From Planctomycetales bacterium 71-10 (GTDB taxonomy: Bacteria; Planctomycetota; Planctomycetia; Isosphaerales; Isosphaeraceae): 50,101 bases of DNA. The position numbers were made by a program, and so were the translations under genes. The notes under the pieces are model-generated. The model had not been told where the DNA came from. It saw only the letters and a list, made by a program, of their open reading frames with translations, and searched no databases. The stretch lies in NCBI GenBank assembly GCA_001898385.1, contig MKTT01000058.1:159011-209111 (forward strand), given 5' to 3'. Each line of letters opens with the position of its first letter. Position 1 is the stretch's first letter. This document shows, in pieces, positions 1-7,992 of this stretch.

Positions 1-1
1 G

Positions 2-508
2 CACTGGGTCAACCGCGGCGGCGGCTGCATCCTCCACCTCCCCGGCCAGCTCGCCGGCTACCTGATCGCGCCGATCGGCGCCGAGGCGGCGACGGCCATG
101 GGGCACGTCCGGCGCATCCAGGACGTCCTCCTCGGCGTCCTCGACGAGTTCGAGCTGTCGGGCGAGGTGCGCCACGACCCGCCGGGGATCTTCCTGGGCC
201 GGGGGCGGGTGGCGACGATCGGGGTGGCGGTCAGCCGAGGGATCGCCTACCATGGATTTACGCTCAACGTGGGGCCCTTCCTCGACCTGTTCGGCGTGCT
301 CGTCGAGCCCGGGCCCGAGGGGTCCATCCTCCGGCAGACCTCGATGGAGTCGCGCCGGCAGCGGGCGACCCCGATGTCCAGGGTGCGGGAGGCGATCGTC
401 CGCCGGACGGAGCTGGCGTTCGAGCTGGACCGCCACCACCTCTACACGCATCATCCGCGGCTGAAGCGGAAGGTCCTGACCCATGCTTACGCTCCCAGTC
501 CTGGATGA
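2..508 (+). CDS. lipB: LipB-family lipoyl/octanoyltransferase homologue, 5' partial, catalytic residues replaced
   Basis: The C-terminal part of an octanoyl-[ACP]:protein N-octanoyltransferase-like protein; the start lies upstream of the window. The frame opens with HWVNRGGGCILHLPGQLAGY, matching the family RGG..xxHGPGQ motif, and continues through GRVATIGVAVSRG and YHGFTLNV, as in LipB. LipB normally moves octanoate from ACP to apo-lipoyl domains with a Lys (K135 in E. coli) and a Cys (C169). Here the aligned positions are Arg (codon 206-208, in GRGRVATIG) and Pro (codon 308-310, in VEPGPEG). The fold family is clear but classical activity is doubtful. The gene overlaps lipA by 26 bp, which suggests translational coupling and a role in lipoate metabolism. 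It could be a lineage-specific LipB with different chemistry. Confidence 0.8.
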   Translation, partial: HWVNRGGGCILHLPGQLAGYLIAPIGAEAATAMGHVRRIQDVLLGVLDEFELSGEVRHDPPGIFLGRGRVATIGVAVSRGIAYHGFTLNVGPFLDLFGVLVEPGPEGSILRQTSMESRRQRATPMSRVREAIVRRTELAFELDRHHLYTHHPRLKRKVLTHAYAPSPG

Positions 509-1424
509 GAATCCGGACGACCGGGGAACCCCCTCCTGCGGCGGCGGCGGCGCCCAGGTGGTCGAGATCGGCCGCAAGGCCCGCCGGCTCCCCGAATGGC
601 TCAAGCGACCGGTCCCGTCCGGCGGCGGGATGTACTTCGCGCAGAGCCTCATCGCGGAGCTGGGCCTGGAGACCATCTGCGAGTCGGGGAAGTGCCCGAA
701 CCGCTCGGAGTGCTGGTCCCGGCGCACCGCCACATTCATGATCCTGGGCGAGACCTGCACCCGCCCCTGCGGCTTCTGCGCCGTGAAGCGCGGCCGCCCC
801 GAGGCCGTCGAGGCCGACGAGCCCGAGCGCGTCGCCGAGGCGTGCGCCCGGCTGAAGCTCCGCCACGTCGTCATCACGTCCGTCACCCGCGACGACCTCC
901 CCGACGGCGGCGCCGACCACTTCCGCCGCTGCATCCTGGCCGTCCGCGAGCGCACCGGCGCGACCATCGAGGTCCTCACCCCTGACTTCAACGGCCGCGA
1001 AGACCAGGTCGCGACCGTCCTCGACGCCGCCCCCGAGGTCTTCAACCACAACATGGAGACCGTCGCCCGGCTCCAGCAGTACGTCCGCCGCAAGAGCCAG
1101 TACGAGGTCAGCCTCCGCGTGCTGGAGCAGGCCAAGAAGATCCGCCCGGAGACGAGGACCAAGACCGGCTTCATGCTCGGCCTGGGCGAGACGACCGACG
1201 AGCTGATGGACGCCCTGGCCGACCTGCGCTCGATCGGCTGCGACCTGCTGACGCTGGGCCAGTACCTCCAGCCGTCGCCGCGGCACCTGCCGCCCTCCCG
1301 CTACCTGCCGCCGGCCGAATTCGACGAGTTGGGCCGCCTGGCCCGCTCGATGGGCTTCCTCGAAGTCGCCAGCGGCCCGTTCGTCCGCTCCAGCTACCAC
1401 GCCGACGAGATGGCCCGGGCCTGA
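483..1424 (+). CDS. lipA: lipoyl synthase (radical SAM)
   Basis: Inserts two sulfur atoms into octanoyl chains bound to lipoyl domains of 2-oxoacid dehydrogenases and GcvH, in the cytoplasm. The 313-residue product has the auxiliary 4Fe-4S cysteines C66, C71 and C77 ([12 protein letters not shown]), the radical SAM triad C92, C96 and C99 (CTRPCGFC), and the late RSSY motif at about 302-305 that contacts the auxiliary cluster. Length is normal for LipA. The ATG at 483 lies inside the end of the lipB-like gene; about 40 residues precede the conserved RLPEWLK block, so a slightly later start cannot be excluded. With the upstream gene it forms a lipoylation pair. All catalytic cysteines are present, so function is well supported. 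Confidence 0.96.
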   Translation: MLTLPVLDENPDDRGTPSCGGGGAQVVEIGRKARRLPEWLKRPVPSGGGMYFAQSLIAELGLETICESGKCPNRSECWSRRTATFMILGETCTRPCGFCAVKRGRPEAVEADEPERVAEACARLKLRHVVITSVTRDDLPDGGADHFRRCILAVRERTGATIEVLTPDFNGREDQVATVLDAAPEVFNHNMETVARLQQYVRRKSQYEVSLRVLEQAKKIRPETRTKTGFMLGLGETTDELMDALADLRSIGCDLLTLGQYLQPSPRHLPPSRYLPPAEFDELGRLARSMGFLEVASGPFVRSSYHADEMARA

Positions 1425-1442
1425 CCGCAAGGCCCGAACCCC

Positions 1443-1458
1443 GGCCGACGGCTCGGCC
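1443..1458 (+). terminator. small hairpin after lipA, possible weak terminator
   Basis: GGCCGA-CGGC-TCGGCC makes a 6-bp stem with a 4-base loop 19 bases after the lipA stop. It is followed by a pyrimidine-rich run with two CCCTTGTCTC-like direct repeats rather than a clean U tract. It could be a weak terminator or an mRNA processing site between lipA and leuC; low confidence. Confidence 0.25.
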
Positions 1459-1512
1459 TCTCTCCCTTGTCTCCCCTTGTCTCTCCGAACGATCTTCCGA
1501 GGTGGATCGGGC

Positions 1513-2919
1513 ATGCCAGCGACATTGTTTCAGAAGGTCTGGGACCGTCACGTCCTCTCCGTCACCAACGAGGCGACGCTCCTCTACATCGACCGCCACC
1601 TGGTCCACGAAGTGACCAGCCCGCAGGCCTTCGACGGCCTCCGGCTCGCCGGCCGCAAGGTCCGCCGCCCCGACCTCACGTTCGCGACGATCGACCACAA
1701 CGTCCCGACCGAGGACCAGCTCAACATCCGGGACCCGCTCTCGAAGCGCCAGGTCGAGACCCTGCGCGCCAACTGCGCGGAGTTCGGCCTGAACTTCTAC
1801 GACATCAAGAGCGGCCGGCAGGGGATCGTCCACGTCATCGGGCCCGAGATGGGGATCACCCTCCCCGGCACGACGATCGTCTGCGGCGACAGCCACACCA
1901 GCACCCACGGCGCGTTCGGGGCGCTGGCGTTCGGCATCGGCACCAGCGAGGTCGAGCACGTCATGGCCACCCAGACGCTCTGGCAGGGCAAGCGCCCGGC
2001 CGCCCTGGGCGTCGAGGTGACGGGGACGCTCGGCCCCGGCCTGGAGCCCAAGGACATCATCCTGGCCGTCATCCGGGCCATCGGCACCGCCGGCGGCACC
2101 GGGACGGTCATCGAGTATTACGGCCCCGCCATCCGGGCCCTCTCGATGGAAGGCCGCCTGACCATCTGCAACATGTCGATCGAGGGGGGCGCCCGCGCCG
2201 GCCTGATCGCCCCGGACGACGTGACCTTCGAGTACTTCACCAAGGTCGACCGCCCCTACGCCCCCAAGGGCCGAGACCTCGAAGCCGCCATCGCCGACTG
2301 GCGGACCCTGAAGACCGACGACGGGGCGAAGTTCGACCAGCACATCACGATCGACGCTTCCAAGCTCGTCCCCCAGGTGACCTGGGGCACGAACCCGGCG
2401 ATGACGATCGACGCCGACGGCCACATCCCGACCCTCGACGAGCTGCCCAGTTCGCTCCGGGCCGAGGCCGATCGCGCCTTCCAGTACATGGGCCTGACCC
2501 CGGGCACCCCGCTGGACCAGATCCCCGTCGACGTCGTCTTCATCGGCTCGTGCACGAACGGCCGCATCGAGGATCTCCGCGCCGCCGCCCAGGTGATGAA
2601 GGGCCGCAAGGTCGCCGAAGGCGTGCGGGCCCTGGTCGTCCCCGGCAGCGAGCAGGTGCGCAGCCAGGCCCACGCCGAGGGCCTCGACCGCGTGTTCGAG
2701 GAGGCCGGAGCCGAGTGGCGCGAGGCCGGTTGCAGCATGTGCCTGGCGATGAACCCGGACAAGCTCCAGCCCGGCCAGCGGGCCGCCAGCACCAGCAACC
2801 GCAACTTCGAAGGCCGCCAGGGCCCCGGCGGGCGGACGCACCTCGTCAGCCCCTCCATGGCCGCCGCCGCCGCCGTCACCGGCCGCTTCACCGACGTCCG
2901 CCGACTGCTCGAAGTCTGA
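1513..2919 (+). CDS. leuC: 3-isopropylmalate dehydratase large subunit
   Basis: Large subunit of the isomerase that converts 2-isopropylmalate to 3-isopropylmalate in leucine biosynthesis, working with LeuD. The 468-residue product carries the three 4Fe-4S ligands at C347 (GSCTNGR), C407 and C410 ([10 protein letters not shown]), the usual LeuC positions, plus the [12 protein letters not shown] substrate/cluster region. The ATG at 1513 is chosen because GAGG at 1499-1502 is well placed and the protein begins directly with the conserved LFQKVWDRH. An in-frame ATG at 1477 would add 12 unconserved residues. leuD follows on the same strand but 431 bp away, an unusually large gap filled with palindromic repeats. 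Confidence 0.97.
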   Translation: MPATLFQKVWDRHVLSVTNEATLLYIDRHLVHEVTSPQAFDGLRLAGRKVRRPDLTFATIDHNVPTEDQLNIRDPLSKRQVETLRANCAEFGLNFYDIKSGRQGIVHVIGPEMGITLPGTTIVCGDSHTSTHGAFGALAFGIGTSEVEHVMATQTLWQGKRPAALGVEVTGTLGPGLEPKDIILAVIRAIGTAGGTGTVIEYYGPAIRALSMEGRLTICNMSIEGGARAGLIAPDDVTFEYFTKVDRPYAPKGRDLEAAIADWRTLKTDDGAKFDQHITIDASKLVPQVTWGTNPAMTIDADGHIPTLDELPSSLRAEADRAFQYMGLTPGTPLDQIPVDVVFIGSCTNGRIEDLRAAAQVMKGRKVAEGVRALVVPGSEQVRSQAHAEGLDRVFEEAGAEWREAGCSMCLAMNPDKLQPGQRAASTSNRNFEGRQGPGGRTHLVSPSMAAAAAVTGRFTDVRRLLEV

Positions 2920-2947
2920 GACGAACGGCCGCAAGGCGCGAATCGAT

Positions 2948-2992
2948 CCCCCCTCCCCCCACGAGAGGGGGCCGCGCAGCGGCGGGTGAGGG
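2948..2992 (+). repeat. palindromic intergenic repeat, copy 1 (degenerate)
   Basis: First of four copies between leuC and leuD. It has the family layout of a pyrimidine/purine hairpin (CCCTCCCC..GAGAGGGG), a GGCCGC-GCAG-CGGC-like hairpin, then GGGTGAGGG. It diverges in the first arm. Such elements are a known kind of interspersed repeat in GC-rich bacterial genomes, and they create spurious open frames. Confidence 0.7.
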
Positions 2993-3052
2993 TCGCCGGA
3001 GGCGCGGAGGCGGAGACGGTCGCAGAAACCTCAGCAGGCCGACGCCGATCAT

Positions 3053-3097
3053 CCTTCTCCCCTTGAGGGAGAAGGTGGCCGAAGGCCGGATGAGGGG
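3053..3097 (+). repeat. palindromic intergenic repeat, copy 2
   Basis: Hairpin 1 is CTTCTCCC-cttga-GGGAGAAG; hairpin 2 is GGCC-GAA-GGCC; the element closes with GGATGAGGGG. It is almost the exact reverse complement of copy 3 at 3161-3206, so the two form a long inverted repeat with a spacer of about 63 bp. Confidence 0.85.
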
Positions 3098-3160
3098 TCG
3101 ATCGCCGTCGCTTCCCGCGGCCTGTGATGACCTTGCAATCCGAACCGTCCGGGTTCTCCA

Positions 3161-3206
3161 CCCCTCATCCGGCCCTTCGGGCCACCTTCTCCCTCAAGGG
3201 GAGAAG
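3161..3206 (-). repeat. palindromic intergenic repeat, copy 3 (inverted)
   Basis: Reverse orientation of copy 2: CCCCTCATCC, then GGCCC-TTC-GGGCC, then CTTCTCCC-tcaag-GGGAGAAG. Facing copy 2, it could fold the leuC-leuD intercistronic RNA into a large cruciform-like structure. Confidence 0.85.
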
Positions 3207-3241
3207 TCGTTGATTGCACCGGCGACCTCGAAATCCGACGA

Positions 3242-3287
3242 CCCTCACCCGGCCCTGCGGGCCGCCCTCTCCCGACGGGGAGAGGGG
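3242..3287 (-). repeat. palindromic intergenic repeat, copy 4 (inverted)
   Basis: CCCTCACCC, then GGCCCTGCGGGCC, then CCTCTCCC-gac-GGGGAGAGG. Same layout as copy 3 with compensating changes that keep both stems paired. It ends 63 bp before the leuD start codon. Confidence 0.8.
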
Positions 3288-3350
3288 ATGGATTCCCCAG
3301 GACGTTCCGACGGACCTACAACCGACCCCACGCCCCCGAATCGAGATCCC

Positions 3351-4013
3351 ATGAAGCCGTTCATCGTCCATCGCGGCAAGGTCGCGGTCCTGGACTGGAC
3401 CGACGTGAACACCGACCTCATCATCCCCGCCCGCTACCTCAAGCGGATCGAGCGCGTCGGCTACGGCCCCCTGCTCTTCGCCGACAAGCGCTACATCGCC
3501 GGCGGGGCGCCGCCGATCGACGAGCCCGAGAAGCACGGGCCGCTCGACCCGGCGTTCCCGCTCAACCGGCCGGAGAACCAGGGGGCGTCGGTCCTCGTGG
3601 TCGGCAAGAACTTCGGCTGCGGCTCCAGCCGCGAGCACGCCGTCTGGGCCGTCGCCCAGGGGGGCTACTCCGTCGTCATCGCCCCCGGCAAGGACGAGGG
3701 ATTCGCCGACATCTTCGAAGGGAACGCCCTGAACAACGGCCTGCTCGCCGTCGAGGTCCCCCAGGCCGACTGGGACCGCATCGCCGAAATCGCCGGCCCC
3801 GGCGGTGCCGAGGCCGTCATCGACCTCGTCAAGCAGGTCATCACCGTCCAGAACGGCCCGGCCACCGTCGAGGTCCCGTTCCAGATCCCCGACACCCGCC
3901 GCGAGCGCCTGCTCAAGGGCCTCGACGCGATCTCCGAGACCCTCCTGCTCGAATCCGACATCGACCGCTACGAGCAGGCCGCCCCGGCCTGGATCAAGCC
4001 GGCGTCGGCCTGA
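3351..4013 (+). CDS. leuD: 3-isopropylmalate dehydratase small subunit
   Basis: Small, swivelling subunit of isopropylmalate isomerase; it supplies part of the substrate pocket to LeuC. The 220-residue product shows the family blocks DWTDVNTDLIIPARYLKR near the N-terminus and GKNFGCGSSREHAVWAV in the middle. Length is typical (about 200). The start is the first ATG of the conserved frame; no strong Shine-Dalgarno is visible. Its 3' end overlaps the 3' end of the convergent cydB by 20 bp, so each stop codon lies inside the other gene. It is separated from its partner leuC by repeat elements rather than being overlapped or closely coupled. Confidence 0.95.
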   Translation: MKPFIVHRGKVAVLDWTDVNTDLIIPARYLKRIERVGYGPLLFADKRYIAGGAPPIDEPEKHGPLDPAFPLNRPENQGASVLVVGKNFGCGSSREHAVWAVAQGGYSVVIAPGKDEGFADIFEGNALNNGLLAVEVPQADWDRIAEIAGPGGAEAVIDLVKQVITVQNGPATVEVPFQIPDTRRERLLKGLDAISETLLLESDIDRYEQAAPAWIKPASA

Positions 4014-5058
4014 CCGATTCGTCCTCGTCCCGCCGCCCCGCCCGGAACGTGTGCCCCTTGAACACGCGGAACAGGTAGACCAGCGACGGGACGAGGATCA
4101 GCGACCCCAACCCCAGCGCGATCAGCATCAACTTGTGCACGATCGCCGGCGCGGCCCCGCGCGTCAAGTCCAGGTGGGGCGGCACCAGGTAGGGGTACTG
4201 AGCCGCGGCGGCCCCCCACAGGATCAACGCCACCTGGGCCGCCGCCGCCAGCCGCGCCATGGCGAACCACCGCAGCGCCAGCGCGACGATCGCCGCGACC
4301 GCCATCGCGCCGGTCGCGTACCGCAGCGGCGCGCCCCACGACGCCCGATCCAGTCCCTCGTACACCAGCGGGGCCGAGTCCTTCGCCAGCAGGTGGACGG
4401 CCCAGGCCACCGCGCCGAGAGTCGCCGCGGAGATCAACGCCTTGCGCCGGAAGTCGTCCCGCAAGGCCGGGTCGTCGGTCTCCAGCGTCAGGTAGACCGC
4501 GGCGACGTAGGCGAAGATGTTCAGCGCGAACAGCCCGACGGCGATCGGGAACGGCCGCAGCCAGGTCGAGAACAGCGGCACGGGCCCGCCCGCCTCGGCG
4601 ACCCGCCCCGGCTCGCCCGTCGCGATGGCCCCGATGACCGCCCCGAGGAGGACCGGCGTGACGACGCTCGGAATCGAGAACACGCGGTTCCAGCGCCGGC
4701 GCGCCAGCTCGGTCGCGTCGTAGCTCCGGAACGTGAACGCCGAGCCCCGCAGCACGACGCCGATCAACATCAGCGACAGCGGCACGTGCAGCGTCGTCAT
4801 GACGACCGTGAACGCCTCCGGGAACGACGTGAACAGGAGCACGACCACCACGATCAGCCAGACGTGGTTCGCCTCCCACACCGGCCCGATCGCGTGCGCG
4901 ATCAGCTCGCGCTGGGCCTCGGCGCGCGGGCCGCGGGCCAGCAGGTCCCACACGCCGGCGCCGTAGTCGGCGCCGCCCAGCAGGGCGTAGGCGATCAGCG
5001 CGACCAGCATCGCCGCCGCGACGCCCCCGGCCGGCGTCATCGATGTCAGGAAGTCCAT
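3994..5058 (-). CDS. cydB: cytochrome bd-type quinol oxidase subunit II
   Basis: Membrane subunit II of a bd-type terminal oxidase that oxidises quinol and reduces O2 to water without proton pumping. The 354-residue product starts MDFLTSMTPAGGVAAAML, contains GADYGAGVWDLL and GPVWEANHVWLI, typical of CydB/CioB, and has about eight hydrophobic segments. The ATG at 5058 gives a 13-bp overlap with the end of cydA, so the subunits are translationally coupled. The stop lies inside the 3' end of leuD. No cydX-like small frame is obvious downstream because the convergent gene occupies that space. The C-terminal tail is short and charged. Confidence 0.93.
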   Translation of the reverse strand: MDFLTSMTPAGGVAAAMLVALIAYALLGGADYGAGVWDLLARGPRAEAQRELIAHAIGPVWEANHVWLIVVVVLLFTSFPEAFTVVMTTLHVPLSLMLIGVVLRGSAFTFRSYDATELARRRWNRVFSIPSVVTPVLLGAVIGAIATGEPGRVAEAGGPVPLFSTWLRPFPIAVGLFALNIFAYVAAVYLTLETDDPALRDDFRRKALISAATLGAVAWAVHLLAKDSAPLVYEGLDRASWGAPLRYATGAMAVAAIVALALRWFAMARLAAAAQVALILWGAAAAQYPYLVPPHLDLTRGAAPAIVHKLMLIALGLGSLILVPSLVYLFRVFKGHTFRAGRRDEDESVRPTPA

Positions 5059-6380
5059 CGGCGAGCCTCCCCCGCCGGAGCGTCGGCCCGCGGGCTGCTC
5101 CGGAACTGGTGCAACAGCAGCATGACCACCACCACGCCCAGCCCCGCGTAAAGTGCGGTGTAGGCCGCGAACGACCACCACAGGCCCGGCACGGTCGTCA
5201 CGGCCTCGGTCGTCCGCATTACGCCCTGGATGATCCACGGCTGCCGGCCGACCTCCGTCACGGTCCATCCGGCCTCGATCGCGATCATCCCCAGCGGGCT
5301 CGCCAGCGCGACGGCCGCCAGGAAGGCCCGGCCGGTCGGCAGCCGTTTCGTGCGCCACCACGACACCACCGCCCACAGCGAGACCGCCATCATCGCCATC
5401 CCGCAGGCCACCATCACCTGGAACGCCAGGTGGACGACCGCCACCGGCGGCTGCTCGTCGGCCGGGAAGGCGTCCAGGCCGCGGACCTCGGCGTCCGGGT
5501 CGTTGTACGCCAGGATCGACAGCCCCGCGGGGATCTCCAGGGCGTACGACGTCGTGCGGGCCTTCGCGTCCGGCAGGCCGCCGATCCGCAACGGGGCTCG
5601 ACGCTCGGTCTGGAATTGCCCCTCCATCGCCGCCAGCTTCGGCGGCTGCGTCTCCGCCACCACTTGCGCGGCGTAGTGCCCGCTCATCGGCTGGAGGACC
5701 GACGCGACGCCGCCCACCGCCAGCGCGATCCCCAGCGCACGGCGGTGGAACGGGTTCTCGCGGTCCTTGCGGAGCATGAGCGCGTGGACCCCGGCCACCA
5801 GCAGCCCCGTCGCCGCGTAGGCCGCGAGGGTCATGTGCAGCGCCTCGGAGACGAACGCCGGGTTCATCAGGGCGGCCGGCGGGTTGATGTCCGTCGCCAC
5901 GCCGTCGATCAGCGTGAATCCCGTCGGCGTGTTCATCCAGCCGTTGACCGAGACGACCAGGACGCCCGACAACGCCCCGCTGGCCGCCACGATCGCCCCG
6001 GCCGCCCAGTGGGCCGGGGGGGGGATGCGGTCCCAGGCGTAGAGGTAGACGCCCAGGAAGATGGCCTCGGTGAAGAACGCGAACCCCTCCAGCCCGAAGC
6101 CCAGGCCGATGATCGGCCCGGCGAACTTCATGAACGTCGGCCAGAGCAGCCCCAGTTCGAACGAGAGCACCGTCCCCGAGACGGCCCCGACCGCGAAGAG
6201 GATCGCCGCCCCCTTCGCCCAGCGCTTCGCCAGGGTCCGGTAGATGGGATCGCCCGTCCTCAGCCAGCACGCCTCCGCGACGCACATCATCAGCGGCAGG
6301 GCGATGCCGATGGCGGCGAAAATGATGTGGAAGCCGAGGGACATCGCCATCTGGAGGCGAGCGGCCAGCAAGTTCGTCAT
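5046..6380 (-). CDS. cydA: cytochrome bd-type quinol oxidase subunit I, short Q-loop (CIO-like)
   Basis: Haem-bearing subunit I of the bd oxidase. The 444-residue product has the N-terminal haem-ligand His (H18, SLGFHIIFA), the EALHMT His of haem b558, the AFQVMV Met region and the GRQPWIIQGVMRT block near the end. The loop after GHYAAQ is short, as in cyanide-insensitive oxidases (CioA), rather than the long E. coli Q-loop, and total length is below the roughly 520 residues of CydA-L. Such enzymes are often less sensitive to cyanide and sulfide (family knowledge). It lies 46 bp downstream of a rhodanese/DUF2892 gene on the same strand, next to the divergent sulfate-assimilation genes, which suggests a sulfur-linked respiratory block. 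Confidence 0.94.
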   Translation of the reverse strand: MTNLLAARLQMAMSLGFHIIFAAIGIALPLMMCVAEACWLRTGDPIYRTLAKRWAKGAAILFAVGAVSGTVLSFELGLLWPTFMKFAGPIIGLGFGLEGFAFFTEAIFLGVYLYAWDRIPPPAHWAAGAIVAASGALSGVLVVSVNGWMNTPTGFTLIDGVATDINPPAALMNPAFVSEALHMTLAAYAATGLLVAGVHALMLRKDRENPFHRRALGIALAVGGVASVLQPMSGHYAAQVVAETQPPKLAAMEGQFQTERRAPLRIGGLPDAKARTTSYALEIPAGLSILAYNDPDAEVRGLDAFPADEQPPVAVVHLAFQVMVACGMAMMAVSLWAVVSWWRTKRLPTGRAFLAAVALASPLGMIAIEAGWTVTEVGRQPWIIQGVMRTTEAVTTVPGLWWSFAAYTALYAGLGVVVVMLLLHQFRSSPRADAPAGEARRWTS

Positions 6381-6426
6381 GGTGTTCGCGTCGATCGAGG
6401 TCCGTTCCGGGTCCGTAACCGAGGGA

Positions 6427-6996
6427 CTACCGCGAGCAGCTCGCGGACTCGCCCCCCGCCTGATTCCAGGGCATGCGCGCCAGGCCCATCGCCATCGGGC
6501 AGATGTCGGTCACGCCCGCGAAGACCAGCCCCGCGCCGACGAACGCCGACAGCCCCGTGAACCAGGGGCTCACGGCCGCCCCCAGGGCCACGCCCAGCAC
6601 CACCAGCGATCCGGCGATAATCCGGATCTGGCGCTCCAGCGAGATCGTCGCCTCGCCGCGCACCACCGGCAGCCCGGCGGCCTCCCACGCCTTCGTCCCC
6701 CCCTCGACGTTCACGACGCCCGGGAAGCCCGCCGCGGCGAACGCCTCGCACGCCTTCCGCCCCCGCGCCCCGCTCGCGCAGATGACGTACAAGGGCTCCC
6801 CCGGCCGTCCCCGGGCCGCCATCACCGCGGCCGGGTCGAGCCGATCCAGCGGCACGGACCGCGCCGGGATCGCATGCACCGTCCGGAATTCGGCCGGCGT
6901 CCGGACATCGATCAGATCGACGCTCCGATCCTGTCGGGAAATTTCGAACAATTCAGCCGGCGTGATCGTCCCGCCCGACGCGTTCGCGTGAGCCAT
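6427..6996 (-). CDS. rhodanese domain protein with two membrane helices (DUF2892, YgaP-like)
   Basis: An N-terminal rhodanese domain (about residues 10-112) with active-site loop CASGARGR (C73, R78) is followed by a DUF2892-type pair of hydrophobic helices (about 126-145 and 148-168) ending in DICPMAMGLAR. The same architecture occurs in E. coli YgaP, a membrane sulfurtransferase. It would move sulfane sulfur at the inner face of the membrane. The ATG at 6996 is chosen because GAGGG lies about 10 bases upstream and the in-frame extension is unconserved; the product is 189 residues. It precedes cydA by 46 bp and is probably cotranscribed with the oxidase genes. It may protect the oxidase from sulfide or pass sulfur on (inference). 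Confidence 0.88.
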   Translation of the reverse strand: MAHANASGGTITPAELFEISRQDRSVDLIDVRTPAEFRTVHAIPARSVPLDRLDPAAVMAARGRPGEPLYVICASGARGRKACEAFAAAGFPGVVNVEGGTKAWEAAGLPVVRGEATISLERQIRIIAGSLVVLGVALGAAVSPWFTGLSAFVGAGLVFAGVTDICPMAMGLARMPWNQAGGESASCSR

Positions 6997-7072
6997 GAAT
7001 CGAGACCCTCGGGAAGATGACCCGCACCCGGAGTGGGGAAAGGCGAGGCCGCCATCGCCTCGCACACGTCTC

Positions 7073-7099
7073 ATTCTAGCGGCGACGGGCCGGTTTCAA
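7073..7099 (-). promoter_or_regulatory. candidate promoter for rhodanese-cydAB
   Basis: On the minus strand, TAGAAT (complement of 7073-7078) is preceded by TTGAAA (complement of 7094-7099) with a 15-bp spacer, about 75 bases before the rhodanese start codon. It lies back to back with the cysH promoter. The spacer is short, so the -35 assignment is tentative. Confidence 0.4.
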
Positions 7100-7154
7100 G
7101 CGTGCGGCGCGCCGGAAACGCCCGCGACGAACCGACATCAAGGGACCGAAGTCG

Positions 7155-7166
7155 AAAGTTGACTTT
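7155..7166. promoter_or_regulatory. dyad AAAGT-TG-ACTTT over the cysH -35 box, candidate Rrf2 operator
   Basis: A perfect 5-bp inverted repeat with a 2-bp centre that covers the -35 hexamer TTGACT at 7159-7164. A second AAGTTACTT-like half-site follows at about 7174-7182. A repressor bound here would block the cysH promoter. The Rrf2-family gene two positions downstream is the natural candidate regulator (inference from position only). Confidence 0.4.
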
Positions 7167-7187
7167 GCAACCGAAGTTACTTAGCAT
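7159..7187 (+). promoter_or_regulatory. candidate sigma70-type promoter of the cysH operon
   Basis: TTGACT (7159-7164), a 17-bp spacer, then TAGCAT (7182-7187), about 39 bases before the cysH ATG. The -35 matches consensus at five of six positions and the -10 at four of six. It sits in the lowest-GC part of the divergent intergenic region. Confidence 0.5.
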
Positions 7188-7225
7188 TGAGGCGGTTCGG
7201 AGCCCTCCTGGAGTCCAGACGAGTC

Positions 7226-7948
7226 ATGGCGACCGTGGCGGAACTCTTCTCAGCGGAAGAAATTGCGGAAGCGAACGGCCTCCTCACCGGGGCCGCGCCG
7301 ACGGAGATCCTGCGGTGGGGCGTGGAGCGGTTCGGGTCGCGGCTGACGATGGCCACGGCCTTCGGGCCCGAGGGATGTATCCTGATCCACATGCTGGCCG
7401 AGATCCAGGCCCCGGTGCGGATCTTCAACCTCGACACCGGCTACCAGTTCCCCGAGACGCTGGAAGTCCGCGATCGGCTGATGGAGAAGTACGGCGTCGA
7501 GATCGACCTGGTCTCGGCCGAGCAGACCACGGCCGAGTACGAGGCCGAGCACGGCGGCCCGCTGTACGTCGCCAACTCGGACCGCTGCTGCCACGATCGC
7601 AAGATCGTCCCGCTGCGACGCGCCCTGGTCGGGTACGACGCCTGGATCACGGCCATCCGCGCCGAGCAGTCGGCGGCCCGGGCGCAGGCGAAGACGATCG
7701 GCTGGGACGCCAAGTTCGGCCTGGTGAAGGTCAATCCGCTCCTCAAGTGGACGCGGCGCGACGTCTGGGCCTTCATCGTGTCGAACAAGATCCCTTATAA
7801 TCCGCTCCACGACCGCGGCTATCCTTCGGTCGGCTGCTACCCCTGCACCAAGGCCGTGGGCGCGGGCGAGGACGAGCGGGCCGGCCGCTGGGCCGGCCAG
7901 GCGAAGACCGAGTGCGGCCTGCACTCGCTCGACAGCAGCCAGCTCTGA
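7226..7948 (+). CDS. cysH: phosphoadenylyl/adenylyl-sulfate reductase, Fe-S (APS reductase) type
   Basis: Reduces activated sulfate to sulfite in assimilatory sulfur metabolism. The 240-residue product has the PP-loop-like nucleotide site (TAFGPEG), NLDTGYQFPETLE, the paired cysteines C121-C122 and the C204-x2-C207 pair that bind a 4Fe-4S cluster, and the catalytic C-terminal ECGLH (C230). The cluster motif marks the class that can use APS directly, so PAPS would not be needed for assimilation. The ATG at 7226 is preferred over an in-frame TTG at 7187, which overlaps the proposed -10 box. The Rrf2 gene follows 44 bp downstream and the sulfurylase/kinase fusion after that, forming one operon. 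Confidence 0.94.
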   Translation: MATVAELFSAEEIAEANGLLTGAAPTEILRWGVERFGSRLTMATAFGPEGCILIHMLAEIQAPVRIFNLDTGYQFPETLEVRDRLMEKYGVEIDLVSAEQTTAEYEAEHGGPLYVANSDRCCHDRKIVPLRRALVGYDAWITAIRAEQSAARAQAKTIGWDAKFGLVKVNPLLKWTRRDVWAFIVSNKIPYNPLHDRGYPSVGCYPCTKAVGAGEDERAGRWAGQAKTECGLHSLDSSQL

Positions 7949-7992
7949 TTCCGCGCGGCGGACGGCGGCGACGAGGTCATGGGCCCGATCCG

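Noticed and set aside
264..1514. 416-codon minus-strand frame over lipB-lipA
   Set aside because: Shadow of two clearly coding plus-strand genes; low-complexity composition.
1171..2934. Long minus-strand frame opposite lipA and leuC
   Set aside because: No recognisable domain, and the plus strand encodes intact LipA and LeuC with all ligand cysteines.
2256..3161. Minus-strand frame running from leuC into the repeats
   Set aside because: Contains the repeat-derived HPAFGHLLPQGEK peptide and lies antisense to leuC.
2948..3287. Possible CRISPR array between leuC and leuD
   Set aside because: Repeats are in both orientations, differ in sequence, and have irregular spacing; no cas genes are present.
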